NCBI GenBank assembly: GCA_021202985.1
Contig: JAJQCA010000046.1
Coordinates: 19,217-83,216 of the forward strand
Length of the DNA stretch: 64,000 bases
From: Alistipes sp.
GTDB taxonomy: Bacteria > Bacteroidota > Bacteroidia > Bacteroidales > Rikenellaceae
Reading direction: 5' to 3'
Shown here: positions 19,713 through 30,348 of the stretch, one piece after another
Numbering within the stretch: the first letter of the stretch is position 1
Layout: each line of letters starts with the position of its first letter
Translations under genes and position numbers: made by a program
The notes under the pieces: generated by a model
What the model was told of the DNA's origin: nothing
The model's input: the letters and a program-made list of their open reading frames with translations, nothing else
Database searches by the model: none

Positions 19713-21368
19713 TTAGTCGATATGTATTCCGCCGCTCTTGCGTATCTTCAGGTCGAGGAGCACCTCGTGGTTCGAATTGAGCGCCGGCGCCTGGTCCATA
19801 CCCATGGCGACGAAGCGCAGTTCCATATCCTGCGCCGTGGCCATCCTGGCGACGGCGGCCTCGTCGAAGTAGAAGCTGATTTCCGAAACCGAAGGTTCCG
19901 ACGGGGAGACGGGTCCCGCGATGTATTGTGTAGGGAACGTGATGCCCACCGACTGGCCGTCCTCGCCGGTGATGATCATGTCGAGGTCGAAATTAAGGGG
20001 CATCGAGTTGGTGGCCGTGCCGTAGATTTCGGCCGTCCCGGCCGAAAAGAGGTAGTCCCTCATATCGCCGAAGGCGTCTTCGAGCGACTGTACGGAGACG
20101 GCATAGAAGTCACGGGCCGGGGCCAGCGGTATTTCGATGGTATATTCGAGGTCGGCCCGGGCATCCGCCGGGAAGAACTGCTGCCCCTGTGTGGCCACCG
20201 ACCGACCGCTGCCGGCCAGGTAGATATTCTCGCGCGACTCTTTTATAACATCGCCCAGCCCTTCGGCGTATTTGAATATGTAGTCGGACGACCCGGGGTC
20301 CGTCTCGCCCATCCAGAAACGGGCGAAAGAAGAACCTCCGTACTCCGGAGCGGCGGGAATCGGGATATCCTCCACCCTCACCTCCGCCCCGGAGCCGTCG
20401 CCGTCCGGGGTGATTTCCAGCACCGCCGCTACCGGCATGCCGATATTACTGCGCGTGTCGAGCAGGATATACGGCTCGCGGAAACTCAGCACGGCATCCT
20501 CGTCGTCGAATATGTCGTAGAGCTTACCGATGTCGGCTGTCTTGGGCGAAGATGAGAAAGTAATATCGAATTTACCGTAAACCACCTTGTAATCGAGGCT
20601 CCCGAAAGAAACGGTATAGGCTACGGAGGGGGCCGGACCTAAGTCCACGACGGTACCGCCGGGGATCTTCAAAACCGCCTCCACCGTGACGGTATTATCG
20701 CCGCTTACGTCAATGGTGGAAACCGGAAGCGAAAGCGTATAACTGTTCGCCGACCCGAGGGTGAATGTCCACTCTATCTCCGTACCGTCCACCGTCACGC
20801 CGGCAGGCGTGTAATCGGTATCTATGACATATCCGTCCGGAAGGGCGAGGTTAACTACGGCCGTTGCTCCCGGAACCGTAAAGTCACCGGTGCGCACCGT
20901 TATACCCAGCAGGGATTTGTCGGCGGCCGTGTTGAGTTCGGCCCGGTAAAGTTCCTCGATACCGTCGGCACCCTTAATTTCGAGTTGGCCGGATGTCCTG
21001 TCCACGGAAATCTCGACTCCCTGCGGAGGTATCGCCCCGATACCTTGTAACGGGATGGGAACGGAACCCAGTTCGAACGACTGGTCCCGGATTACCGGGG
21101 TCCGTGACGGAGTTACGGATATGACGCTGCTGTAACGGGCGATGTAATCGCCGTTGGAGTCGGTGAAAATTTCGTCGACATTGTCCACGTCGAGAAGCTC
21201 GGAGGCCGAGAGGACTCCCGTTCCGAGATTGAGCGACCATTTGTCGCCTACGGTCAGGTCGTCGGTATCGACGTCGCTGAGGTCGTAGTCGTTATCTACG
21301 CATGATACGAGACAAAACAGAACAGTAAACAACGGAACGAAGTTCCGCCTGAAAAGCGAATTGAGCAT
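19713..21368 (-). CDS. Putative surface lipoprotein (551 aa)
   Basis: Lipobox LFCLVSC at N-terminus; beta-rich secreted protein. Confidence 0.75.
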   Translation of the reverse strand: MLNSLFRRNFVPLFTVLFCLVSCVDNDYDLSDVDTDDLTVGDKWSLNLGTGVLSASELLDVDNVDEIFTDSNGDYIARYSSVISVTPSRTPVIRDQSFELGSVPIPLQGIGAIPPQGVEISVDRTSGQLEIKGADGIEELYRAELNTAADKSLLGITVRTGDFTVPGATAVVNLALPDGYVIDTDYTPAGVTVDGTEIEWTFTLGSANSYTLSLPVSTIDVSGDNTVTVEAVLKIPGGTVVDLGPAPSVAYTVSFGSLDYKVVYGKFDITFSSSPKTADIGKLYDIFDDEDAVLSFREPYILLDTRSNIGMPVAAVLEITPDGDGSGAEVRVEDIPIPAAPEYGGSSFARFWMGETDPGSSDYIFKYAEGLGDVIKESRENIYLAGSGRSVATQGQQFFPADARADLEYTIEIPLAPARDFYAVSVQSLEDAFGDMRDYLFSAGTAEIYGTATNSMPLNFDLDMIITGEDGQSVGITFPTQYIAGPVSPSEPSVSEISFYFDEAAVARMATAQDMELRFVAMGMDQAPALNSNHEVLLDLKIRKSGGIHID

Positions 21369-21899
21369 AAGATTGGGTGTTAGGGGTTAAATTAGTTCGC
21401 GCAAAGATAGGATTTATTGGCCTGTTTTTCCCATAGACAAGTTTCCAATTACGCTACACCCCATAAAAATTTACTAATATTGCATTCGGCGTTATAAGTA
21501 TATCTTATACCGAATGCGCGGTCCGGTATTGCAAAAAGCCCGGCTACGGCCGGGTCTTACCCGTATTCGATACGGGCATGAAAAAGGGGGACTTGTCATG
21601 CCCCCCTCGTGTTTAACATTTAATTTCCGGAAGTGCCCCCGGCCTTGTTTCAAGCATCCAAACATCCAAAAAACAACCGGTTATCCGCAGCATTTATAGC
21701 CTGCCGGCTTCGTCCCCGTGCCGTCCCCGGGAAGGGGAAATGTGGCATCGGTAACATTTTGCGGAACCTCTTTAAACATCCAAGCATCCGTCTCCTTCCG
21801 ATTACGGGCCTATCCGTTTTTGTTATTTTCCATTACTTTCGGCCTTTCCCGGAAGGTTTGTACATCCAAAAAGCGTCCGGGACCGTGGGCATATTCCTT

Positions 21900-22151
21900 T
21901 TAACTTTGATTTGCTTCGTTAAGGATTCGCATCGCGCAGTCAAGGATAGCCGTATCGTCGAGGGTAACTACCCCGCCGTCAGGCCCTTTTTCGAAGTGTA
22001 CGCCCTGCGGGCTGCCGGCATCGAAATGCCGTCCGCCGAAGTAATTGCGAACCGAGTCGACATCTATTCCCAATTCATCCGCGATGCGTTTCGAGCTGCC
22101 GCTCGGCAGCCTGTCCTTTATGCGACGCAATTCATTAAACGTTATAACCAT
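21900..22151 (-). CDS. Small putative DNA-binding protein (83 aa)
   Basis: 'ITFNELRRIKDRLPSGSSKRIADELGIDVDSVRNYFGG' looks like an HTH. Confidence 0.6.
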   Translation of the reverse strand: MVITFNELRRIKDRLPSGSSKRIADELGIDVDSVRNYFGGRHFDAGSPQGVHFEKGPDGGVVTLDDTAILDCAMRILNEANQS

Positions 22152-22689
22152 GTCCTTCGTAGTTTAAGATTATTGTTTCAGGTTTTTGCTAATACGGTGT
22201 AAAATTTAATCGATAGGCGTTCTCTTTGGCAGGTTATTTTTAATGCGTCTCTAATTGTACGGGTATATAAATTATAATCCAACACTCCGGGCAATGCCTC
22301 CCATATTTCTCCCTACCGCCACCACCTCAAAATCTTTGCCATCGGCACCCGGCAGGGGACGGGATACCTGTGCGCATTAAAAATACAATTTTTATATGTA
22401 AAAACAAAATCGTAAGGTCCATATTTTGACATCCCGCCGGGCCGGGTATGCAGTTAAATTATATAATCCGTACGGGTTATGCCGCATTCGGACCCCGCAC
22501 ATCGCTCCGGGTCCGGCGGCGGATAAGAACAAAAGTTTTTCTTACTTATATATTTGAGGGTGTTGTTGTGAAGGAATAAAAAAGAAATCACAATCTATGC
22601 GTTCCGCAGTAGTGTTCAGAAAAAGTATCGTTGTTAAAGACAGATCCTTCACTTCGTTCAGGATGACATCTTATAGTTTGTGTGCAGGT

Positions 22690-22870
22690 GAGCATTATAT
22701 TTTATGCACTCCGCAGGAGTGCTCCCGGCGCCTTTTCGAGCGCCTTGACTTTTTTGTGATACTTTTTGTGTCAAGACAAAAAGTATCGTTTTATTGCAGG
22801 GCATAGTCTGCAAGCAGCCTCTGCGCCTGCTGCGAGCGTCGGATGTATCAAAAAAAGTATCGCTTTTCCC
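22690..22870. repeat. Composite hairpin-rich dispersed repeat, copy 1
   Basis: ATGCACTCCGCAGGAGTGC..GGCGCCTTTTCGAGCGCCTTGA..GATACTTTTTGTGTCAAGACAAAAAGTATC..GCAGCCTCnG; matches 34510-34690. Confidence 0.85.
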
Positions 22871-23040
22871 AATAAACATCTCTACGGGATGCCATTTACT
22901 ACGAGTCTACATGCATCACACCGAAGCCGGACCGGGACAAAATTTAGTGCCTTGCGGAGGGTTTTCGGGTAAATATGGTTAACTTGCATCGTTTATACAG
23001 GGGCCGGAACGTGACGGGACGGCCCTGCAAGCGATTTAAT

Positions 23041-23931
23041 ATGAATATTTTATTATCCGTAGTCTGGGACTTCGACCCGACTCTGTTCAGCATAGGCTCC
23101 CTGGAGGTAAGGTATTACGGTGTGACATGGGTGATAGCCCTCATGCTCGGGGGCTGGTGGTTCATGAAGTGGACAAAACGGGACGGCTATCCGGACAAGA
23201 CGTACGACAACGTGTTCTGGTTCGGGATATTGGGCACCGTGATAGGCGCCCGCCTCGGCCACTGCCTCTTCTATGACCCGGCCTATTACCTCGCCCATCC
23301 CATCGAGATACTGTATACCCGACAGGGAGGGATGGCCAGCCACGGGGCGGCTATCGGTCTGCTCACAGGCCTGTGGCTCTTCTCGCGAAAATGTAAGGTT
23401 CCGTATATCTGGTCGCTGGACCGGGTGATGCTGCCCGTTACCATAGGCGGGGCGTTCGTGCGGCTGGGCAATCTGCTGAACTCCGAGATTTACGGCATAG
23501 AAACCGACCTTCCGTGGGGATTCATTTTCGTGCGGGCAGGGGAGACGGTTCCCAAACACCCGACCCAGATTTATGAGGCGCTCTGCTACGCCGCGACTTT
23601 CGCCGTGCTGGCATGGCTCTTCTGGAAGCGTGACTCGGGGCATAAACGGCCCGGGCTACTGTTCGGCGTGGGGCTTATCGGGGTGTTCCTCTCGAGGTTC
23701 TTTATAGAATATATCAAAAACCCGCAGGAGGCGTTCGAGGAAAATATGTCGCTGATGATGGGCCAGTGGCTCAGCATCCCGTTTATCGTGCTGGGTATAT
23801 GGCTGGTGGTAAGGTCGCTGCGCCGGCCGGAGGCGGTGGATTTCCCGCAGCCGCAGCCCGGTAGCCGGCCGAAATCCGGGAAAACCAAAGAAGATATAAT
23901 GGCCAATATCCGGCCTGCCAAAAAACAGTAA
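23041..23931 (+). CDS. lgt: Prolipoprotein diacylglyceryl transferase
   Basis: Start at ATG 23041; GARLGHCLFYDP, GGMASHGAAIG, RLGNLLNSEIYG, HPTQIYEAL. Confidence 0.95.
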   Translation: MNILLSVVWDFDPTLFSIGSLEVRYYGVTWVIALMLGGWWFMKWTKRDGYPDKTYDNVFWFGILGTVIGARLGHCLFYDPAYYLAHPIEILYTRQGGMASHGAAIGLLTGLWLFSRKCKVPYIWSLDRVMLPVTIGGAFVRLGNLLNSEIYGIETDLPWGFIFVRAGETVPKHPTQIYEALCYAATFAVLAWLFWKRDSGHKRPGLLFGVGLIGVFLSRFFIEYIKNPQEAFEENMSLMMGQWLSIPFIVLGIWLVVRSLRRPEAVDFPQPQPGSRPKSGKTKEDIMANIRPAKKQ

Positions 23932-23957
23932 CCTCACCCCACTAATTATATAACGCT

Positions 23958-24890
23958 ATGGATGAAATAGGAAAAATAGTTCTTAATTCGCTCCTGACCC
24001 GCCGGTCCGTCTGGTTGCCTGCCGTGGGAACGTTTTGCACGGAATACTCCCCGGCCCGTGACAACGGGGACGGTACCGTGACACCGCCGGCGACGCGGGT
24101 GGTGTTCACCGACCGTCAGGAAGAGGGGGCCGTACCCATTACCGACCTTATTCCGCAGGAACCCGGAGGCGACACCCCTTCGGTCAAATACGACCGCTGG
24201 CTGGCCCGCGCCACCGAGCGGGGACCGGTGGTTATGGAGGGTATCGGAGTGGTATCCAACGGGGTTTTTACCCCGTACGAATCGCTCAACAATTCGCTGA
24301 ATCCCATAACTCCCGCGGGTAAACCTACCCGGTTGAAACCCGTGGCCCGCAAATCGTCTTCGGGCAAAGGGCTTGGCCGGACCGAAAAGATATGGCTCGT
24401 GCTAATCGCCTTATTTATCCTGATACTTGCCGGGGGATGGACATGGTACACGAAATACTACGACGGACCCACGGACCGCAGGGCACATAACCCGGCAATT
24501 TCGGACAACCTCGACGATATCCCGGAGGCGACCGGAGCCGTCGGTGGAGACGAAGGCGAGACGGAAGAGGTGGTGGTAGTGGAACCGGGGGCACCTACGG
24601 AGCCGGCTCCGGCCCGCCCGCAGGAATCCACCTCACGGCCGGGAGCGGCCCCGGCAGGGTTTTACGTCGTGGGCGGGGTGTTCAGCGTACCTGAAAACGC
24701 GGATAAATACATACGGCAGATGTCGGCAAAATTTCCCGACCTCGATTACCGCAAGCACTACCCATACCAGGGCGATAAAACCGTGGTAACTCTCTTCGGT
24801 TCGCCCGACCGGGCGGAGGCAAACCGCCAGCGCAGGCGCATAGAAGACCTTATCCTCGAGTTCGACCTGTGGCTCTACGAAGTCAGGTAA
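23958..24890 (+). CDS. SPOR-domain protein with N-terminal HU/CCDC81-like domain
   Basis: 310 aa; N-term 'LLTRRSVWLPAVGTF', TM ~145, C-term SPOR-like 'GFYVVGGVFSVPENADKYIRQM...'. Confidence 0.75.
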   Translation: MDEIGKIVLNSLLTRRSVWLPAVGTFCTEYSPARDNGDGTVTPPATRVVFTDRQEEGAVPITDLIPQEPGGDTPSVKYDRWLARATERGPVVMEGIGVVSNGVFTPYESLNNSLNPITPAGKPTRLKPVARKSSSGKGLGRTEKIWLVLIALFILILAGGWTWYTKYYDGPTDRRAHNPAISDNLDDIPEATGAVGGDEGETEEVVVVEPGAPTEPAPARPQESTSRPGAAPAGFYVVGGVFSVPENADKYIRQMSAKFPDLDYRKHYPYQGDKTVVTLFGSPDRAEANRQRRRIEDLILEFDLWLYEVR

Positions 24891-25189
24891 GCGGGTTTCA
24901 CGCAAGAATCGACGGCCTCCACGACGGGGGCCGTTTTTCCTTTCCGCACCGTTTTGCCGAGTTATGCAGGGCACGGTTTTCCCGGCAGCTCCGCCGTTTT
25001 GCCGTGTTCCGGAAGGCAGCCACGGGAACCGTAGTTGGGTAAGATGAGATAGCACCTTCACAGATTTTCTGCCGACGGCCGATGCTTTTTTCATTACATA
25101 CCCATGCTTTTGGTTTAATACCCGCTCGCCACTCTCGGGCTATATTATTATCTTTGCGTGAATCAAAAACCCAGGAAAAACCGGTAGAT

Positions 25190-26068
25190 ATGACAATAAT
25201 AGACGGTAAAGAGGTTGCTGCGGCCATGAAGCGCAGTATCGCCGAAGAAGTGGCCCGGATGGTAGCCGACGGGGCAAAGGCCCCACACCTTGTCGCCATA
25301 CTCGTAGGGGAGGACGGCGCCAGCCAGACCTACGTGGGCCACAAGGAGAAGTGCTGCAACGAGGTGGGGTTCCGCTCCACCGTGGTGAGGCTTCCGGGGG
25401 AGACCACCGAGGCCGAACTGCTGGAGCGTATCGCCGGCCTGAACGCAGACCCCGACGTGGACGGGTTCATAGTGCAGCTCCCGTTGCCCGGGCACATTTC
25501 CGAGCAGAAGGTTATCGAAGCAATCGATCCGCGCAAGGATGTGGACGGGTTCCACCCTGTAAATACGGGGCGGATGATTTCGGGGCTTCCGTCCTACCTT
25601 CCCGCAACGCCGGACGGTATATTGTCGCTGCTGAGGTATTACGGCATCGAGACCGCAGGTAAGCACTGCGTGGTTATCGGGCGGAGCAATATAGTGGGCA
25701 GGCCGATGGCCAACCTGCTGTCGCAGAAAGGCTGGGACTGCACGGTCACCGTATGCCATTCCCGCACCGCCAACCTCAGGGAGGTGGTCGCTTCGGGAGA
25801 TATCGTAGTTGCCGCCCTCGGTAAAGCCGAGTTTGTTACGGCCGATATGGTAAAAGAAGGGGCTGTGGTTATAGACGTGGGCATTACCCGTGTGCCCAGC
25901 GACAAAACCAAAAGCGGCTGGAAACTGCTCGGCGACGTGAAATACGACGATGTAGCGCCGCGCTGCAGTTACATAACCCCCGTACCGGGCGGGGTCGGCC
26001 CCATGACCATCGTCTCGCTTATGCAGAATACCCTTAAGGCCGCGAAAGGTGAGATATATCCCAAATAG
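25190..26068 (+). CDS. folD: Bifunctional methylenetetrahydrofolate dehydrogenase/cyclohydrolase
   Basis: Start at ATG 25190; [55 protein letters not shown]. Confidence 0.96.
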   Translation: MTIIDGKEVAAAMKRSIAEEVARMVADGAKAPHLVAILVGEDGASQTYVGHKEKCCNEVGFRSTVVRLPGETTEAELLERIAGLNADPDVDGFIVQLPLPGHISEQKVIEAIDPRKDVDGFHPVNTGRMISGLPSYLPATPDGILSLLRYYGIETAGKHCVVIGRSNIVGRPMANLLSQKGWDCTVTVCHSRTANLREVVASGDIVVAALGKAEFVTADMVKEGAVVIDVGITRVPSDKTKSGWKLLGDVKYDDVAPRCSYITPVPGGVGPMTIVSLMQNTLKAAKGEIYPK

Positions 26069-26384
26069 GTCCGCAGCGGTTCGGGCATTATAGGGCGAAG
26101 ATTTCGGAGAGTGCCCGAGTGTTAATTGCTTTTCCGGCGGAGCGGGTAGTAATCAATCCGTACGTCAGGGAGGACCTATAAAATTTATTCTCCTGTAATA
26201 GATCCTTCACTTTCGTTCAGGATGACAGGCCGTTATCGAGTGACTTTTAGAGGCACCGGCGCTCGGGCAAGGGCGTGCGCGTTTAGGTGTTTTTTTATGG
26301 AGCCGAAGTATTGAGCGTCATTGGTTATTGCAATTCTATTATAAGTAATCCGAATGCCCGTGGGGAAATTTATAATCCAGAAAT

Positions 26385-26640
26385 AGATCTTTCCTTGCGT
26401 TCAGGATGACATTTCTTTGATTGCCATTTTGAAACCTACCATACCTAAAACGCATACCAAGGCACACCACGTCGTTCCGAACAACCCCCATGTCATTCTG
26501 AGCGAAGCGAAGAATCTGTTTTCTGTCGTTCCGAAAGGCACACCATGTAATTATCCCGTAAGAAGTTCCTTCACTTTCGTTCAGGACGACATTTTCTGTC
26601 ATTCCGAGCGGAGCAAAGATCCACCACTTACGACTGACCA
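26385..26640. repeat. Dispersed 'GTCATTCTGAGCGnAGCGAAGAATCT' repeat cluster
   Basis: Several direct and inverted copies in 26200-26640. Confidence 0.8.
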
Positions 26641-26711
26641 TCCAGTTGGCCCTATGTTACGCCTAAGGCTTCATCTACTCGTTTGTCACGGCGTTCTGAG
26701 GACATCCAAAC

Positions 26712-26756
26712 AATAAAAGAGGGACGCCGTACCGAGTACGGCGTCCCTCTTTTATT
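26712..26756. terminator. Bidirectional intrinsic terminator
   Basis: AATAAAAGAGGGACGCCGTAC-CGA-GTACGGCGTCCCTCTTTTATT. Confidence 0.92.
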
Positions 26757-26770
26757 GGAAAACGGGCGGG

Positions 26771-28108
26771 TTACACTATACCCTGCTCCACCATACTGCG
26801 GGCGACTTTTATAAATCCCGCGATATTGGCACCCTTCATATAGTTGATGTACCCGTCAGACTCGGTGCCGTACTCCAGGCAGGCGTTGTGGATGGACGAC
26901 ATTATCTGGTGTAAGCGCGCGTCCACCTCGTCTGCTCCCCAGTTGAGTTTCATGGAGTTCTGGCTCATTTCCAGACCGGAGGTCGCAACCCCGCCCGCGT
27001 TCACGGCCTTGCCCGGACCGTAAAGTATACGGTTGTGAATGAAAGCGTCTATGGCTTCGGGCGTACATCCCATGTTGGAAGCCTCGGCCACGCATATCAC
27101 CCCGTTGCGGATAAGGGTCTCGGCGTCCTGCCCGTCCAGCTCGTTCTGCGTGGCGCACGGCAGGGCTATTTCCACCTTCACGTCCCACGGCCTGCGGCCC
27201 TCGCGGAATTCAGCTCCCGGGAACCGCTCGGCATACGGCGACACGATATCGTTGTTGGTAGCCCTCAGTTCGAGCATGTATGCAATTTTTTCCTCGTCCA
27301 GTCCGTCCGGGTCGTAGATATAACCGTCCGGGCCGGATATGGTGAGGACTTTGGCGCCCAGCTCCGTAGCTTTCTTCGCCGCTCCCCACGCCACGTTTCC
27401 GAAACCGGATATGGAAACGGTCTTACCGGCGAGCTTATCGCCTGCCGTTTCGAGCATCTGCCTCAGGAAATAGACCGCCCCGTATCCCGTGGCTTCGGGC
27501 CTGATGAGCGAACCGCCGTACGAAAGGCCCTTGCCGGTTATGACCCCCGTATTCTCGCGGGCCAGCTTGCGGTACATCCCGTAGAGGTAACCCACTTCAC
27601 GCGCGCCCACGCCGATATCGCCGGCCGGCACGTCGGTCTCCGGACCTATGTAGCGCCACAACTCGGTCATAAAGGCCTGGCAGAACCGCATTATCTCCCG
27701 GTCGGACTTGCCGCGGGGATTGAAATCTGAACCGCCTTTGGCGCCGCCCATCGGAAGGGTCGTAAGGGCGTTTTTGAAAATCTGCTCGAAACCGAGGAAT
27801 TTGAGGATGCTCAGGTTCACGCTGCTGTGGAATCTCAACCCGCCTTTGTACGGACCGATGGCGTTGTTGAACTGCACCCTGTAGCCGATATTCACATGCA
27901 CCGTACCCCTGTCGTCCTCCCAGGGAACTTTGAAGATAAATACCCTGTCCGGCTCCACGATGCGCTCGGCGATTTTCGCCGCCTCGAACTCCGGATGTTC
28001 GTTATAGACCTCTTCGATGGTGGTAAGCACTTCCCTTACCGCCTGGAGGTATTCGCTCTCGCCGGGATGCCTGCGTTCAAGCTCCGACATCAAATCGTTA
28101 ACGTTCAT
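26771..28108 (-). CDS. gdhA: NADP-specific glutamate dehydrogenase
   Basis: 445 aa; GPYKGGLRFHSSVNLSILKFLGFEQIFKNALTTLPMGGAKGGSDF. Confidence 0.97.
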   Translation of the reverse strand: MNVNDLMSELERRHPGESEYLQAVREVLTTIEEVYNEHPEFEAAKIAERIVEPDRVFIFKVPWEDDRGTVHVNIGYRVQFNNAIGPYKGGLRFHSSVNLSILKFLGFEQIFKNALTTLPMGGAKGGSDFNPRGKSDREIMRFCQAFMTELWRYIGPETDVPAGDIGVGAREVGYLYGMYRKLARENTGVITGKGLSYGGSLIRPEATGYGAVYFLRQMLETAGDKLAGKTVSISGFGNVAWGAAKKATELGAKVLTISGPDGYIYDPDGLDEEKIAYMLELRATNNDIVSPYAERFPGAEFREGRRPWDVKVEIALPCATQNELDGQDAETLIRNGVICVAEASNMGCTPEAIDAFIHNRILYGPGKAVNAGGVATSGLEMSQNSMKLNWGADEVDARLHQIMSSIHNACLEYGTESDGYINYMKGANIAGFIKVARSMVEQGIV

Positions 28109-28321
28109 GGCTGATTTAATTTTAAATCGTCACCAAATATAATAATTATTTTCAAAAATCGTCAGCATTACGCGCTTTATTTGCAGAGGTTTGTATATCC
28201 CGGTCACCGGGCGGTAAAACCTTGCCGGTATGCGGCATCCGGCATTTTATTTCGTAATGTTTGAAAGTGTATAAAATAACCGTGCCCCGGCGGGACTATA
28301 TTTGCACAAAAGTTTATCGTT

Positions 28322-30094
28322 ATGAAAAAGTATACCGTATTACTGCTCGCCTCACTGCTTACCGCAAACGTCTATCCACAACCGGATACCGGGAGAAATA
28401 TCTTCGTGGAAGATTTCGATTATTTTATCGGGAAACTGTGCGAAACCCATCCCGACCCCTATACCGCCTATGGCGGACAGGTGGGATTCCTGCGGGAGAA
28501 AACCCTCCGAAGGGAGGCCCTTAAAATGGTGGACGACACACTGCTGTTCGTGCGGCAGGTCCGGGAGTTTCTCTCCCCGCTCAGGGACGGGCACACCTAC
28601 GTAGCTCTCGAAAAGGCCGCGGAAGGGTCGGCACGCTACCTGCCGGTTCAGATGTGGATTGCCATGGACGGCATTCTGGTCCGGGACAGCGACCCGGCCG
28701 ACAGTCTACCCATAGGCTCCATGATTACGGCTGTGGACGGCGTCCCAATCGAAGAGCTATCCGCCAGGATGTCGCTTCTGAGGGCAGCCGAAAACCGTTA
28801 CCACAACTACCTTAACCTGGCCAACGAAATTGCGACAGACAGGGATATCTCCGGATTGCTCGGTTACCTGCCCGACACCGTAACCGTTACGGCCCTTTAC
28901 CAAGGGCGGACCGTCACCCGTCCGCTGGCCTACCGTGAAACCCGGCCGGCCCGTACGAACACCGGAATGTTCGACGCCGAAAGCCCGAACGGCATACTCT
29001 ATACCCGGATGCTGCCCGGAGCGGGTTACTTCCGATGGAACTCCATACTGTCGAGGGAACTTATCGAGACTAACCGCAACTTAGGCTACGACACCGGTTT
29101 CCTTTTAACGTGGGCGTTCTCCTACCTCGACGGCGAACCCTCCGGGGATTTCGAACAGGACATCGCCCGGGTACCTTACCTCTACTCCACATTCGCGGAC
29201 CTGCTGGACGAGATGGACCGTAACGGGGTGGAAAATATCATCATCGACCTGCGCACCAACGGCGGGGGCATGACCCCGCTCACCTATACCCTCGTGAGGA
29301 TGCTCTACGGCGACGGGTTCCTCACCCGCCGGTTCGACGCCATGTACGGGGTGCGGCTTTCCCCGCTGCTGCTGGAAAAGCGGGGATACGGGGGTATCGC
29401 GGACTGGAACGAGCGAAGAGGTAGGGACTACCTCACCGGGGATATGTCTATGGACGATTTCGTGCCCAACGGCCGGCGGCCGCTCGAAGAACTGGAACGG
29501 ATGGATATGTTCAACGGCTTGGCCGGGGAGGGAACGCAGGGTATCCCGTTCAGCCGCAGCCCGGGCCCGTACAAGGTTTACGTACTCGTTTCGCCGCTTA
29601 CCTTCAGTGCCGCGTTCCACCTTACCTACATGCTCTCGGAAATGGGTGCGGAGCTGATAGGGGTCACACCCGCGCAGGCCGGGAACACGTTTATGGAGCA
29701 GACCGCCTTCCGGCTCCCCGGGACGGGATTGCGCGCAAGCGTCTCCAACTCCGTCCAGCTCCTCTACCCTGACGACCCGCAAAAAGGCCGGGAACTTACT
29801 CCCGACCATGCGATGTACCAGGAAGATTTCCATCGCTACTCGACTTCGGCCGATGCCGAAATCCTCCGTACGCTGGAGCTGATACGGGAAAGGGAAGCTG
29901 CGGGGCGGGAAGGAGCGGCGACAGGGGACCCGGTGAATGATGGAATAACAGACAACCCGACCGGGAAGAATATGCAAGCCACCGACGCCGGGAATGGAGC
30001 GGCGACAGGGGACCCGGTGAATGAAATAACGGACAACCCGACCGGGAAGAATATGCAAGCCACCGACGCCGGAAGGCGGCGACAGGGACCATAG
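28322..30094 (+). CDS. S41-family peptidase-like secreted protein with C-terminal tandem duplication
   Basis: 590 aa; signal peptide, PDZ-like and 'IIIDLRTNGGGMTPLTYTLVRMLYG' tail-specific protease-like motif. Confidence 0.85.
   Translation: MKKYTVLLLASLLTANVYPQPDTGRNIFVEDFDYFIGKLCETHPDPYTAYGGQVGFLREKTLRREALKMVDDTLLFVRQVREFLSPLRDGHTYVALEKAAEGSARYLPVQMWIAMDGILVRDSDPADSLPIGSMITAVDGVPIEELSARMSLLRAAENRYHNYLNLANEIATDRDISGLLGYLPDTVTVTALYQGRTVTRPLAYRETRPARTNTGMFDAESPNGILYTRMLPGAGYFRWNSILSRELIETNRNLGYDTGFLLTWAFSYLDGEPSGDFEQDIARVPYLYSTFADLLDEMDRNGVENIIIDLRTNGGGMTPLTYTLVRMLYGDGFLTRRFDAMYGVRLSPLLLEKRGYGGIADWNERRGRDYLTGDMSMDDFVPNGRRPLEELERMDMFNGLAGEGTQGIPFSRSPGPYKVYVLVSPLTFSAAFHLTYMLSEMGAELIGVTPAQAGNTFMEQTAFRLPGTGLRASVSNSVQLLYPDDPQKGRELTPDHAMYQEDFHRYSTSADAEILRTLELIREREAAGREGAATGDPVNDGITDNPTGKNMQATDAGNGAATGDPVNEITDNPTGKNMQATDAGRRRQGP
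29912..30076 (+). repeat. Two in-frame tandem units (84 and 81 bp) in the 3' end of the S41 gene
   Basis: GGAGCGGCGACAGGGGACCCGGTGAATGA...GCAAGCCACCGACGCCGG repeated twice, encoding GAATGDPVN-ITDNPTGKNMQATDAG. Confidence 0.9.
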
Positions 30095-30348
30095 AACTAC
30101 CGAATAATGCATCAATCTGCCCGGAAAGAGCGCGCAAGCAGCCGTCCCGGAAGAAAGAGAGTGTACAGCGGTGCCGTAAATGCCCGGAGCAGTTCGAACC
30201 TGAACCGGGAAGATAACGAGGCGGGCAACGTACGAGAGCGGCAACGGGGACCCGGCCCCATTACCGCTTCGACAGAAAAGTATGTGCGCTTCACCGTCCG
30301 TCCCGTGGGGGATTAATCCCAGGGCCAAAGGAGGTTCGGGAAGGGTTG

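Noticed and set aside
30107-30316. 69-aa plus-strand ORF after the S41 gene
   Set aside because: Short, low-complexity, no conserved features; likely non-coding spacer.
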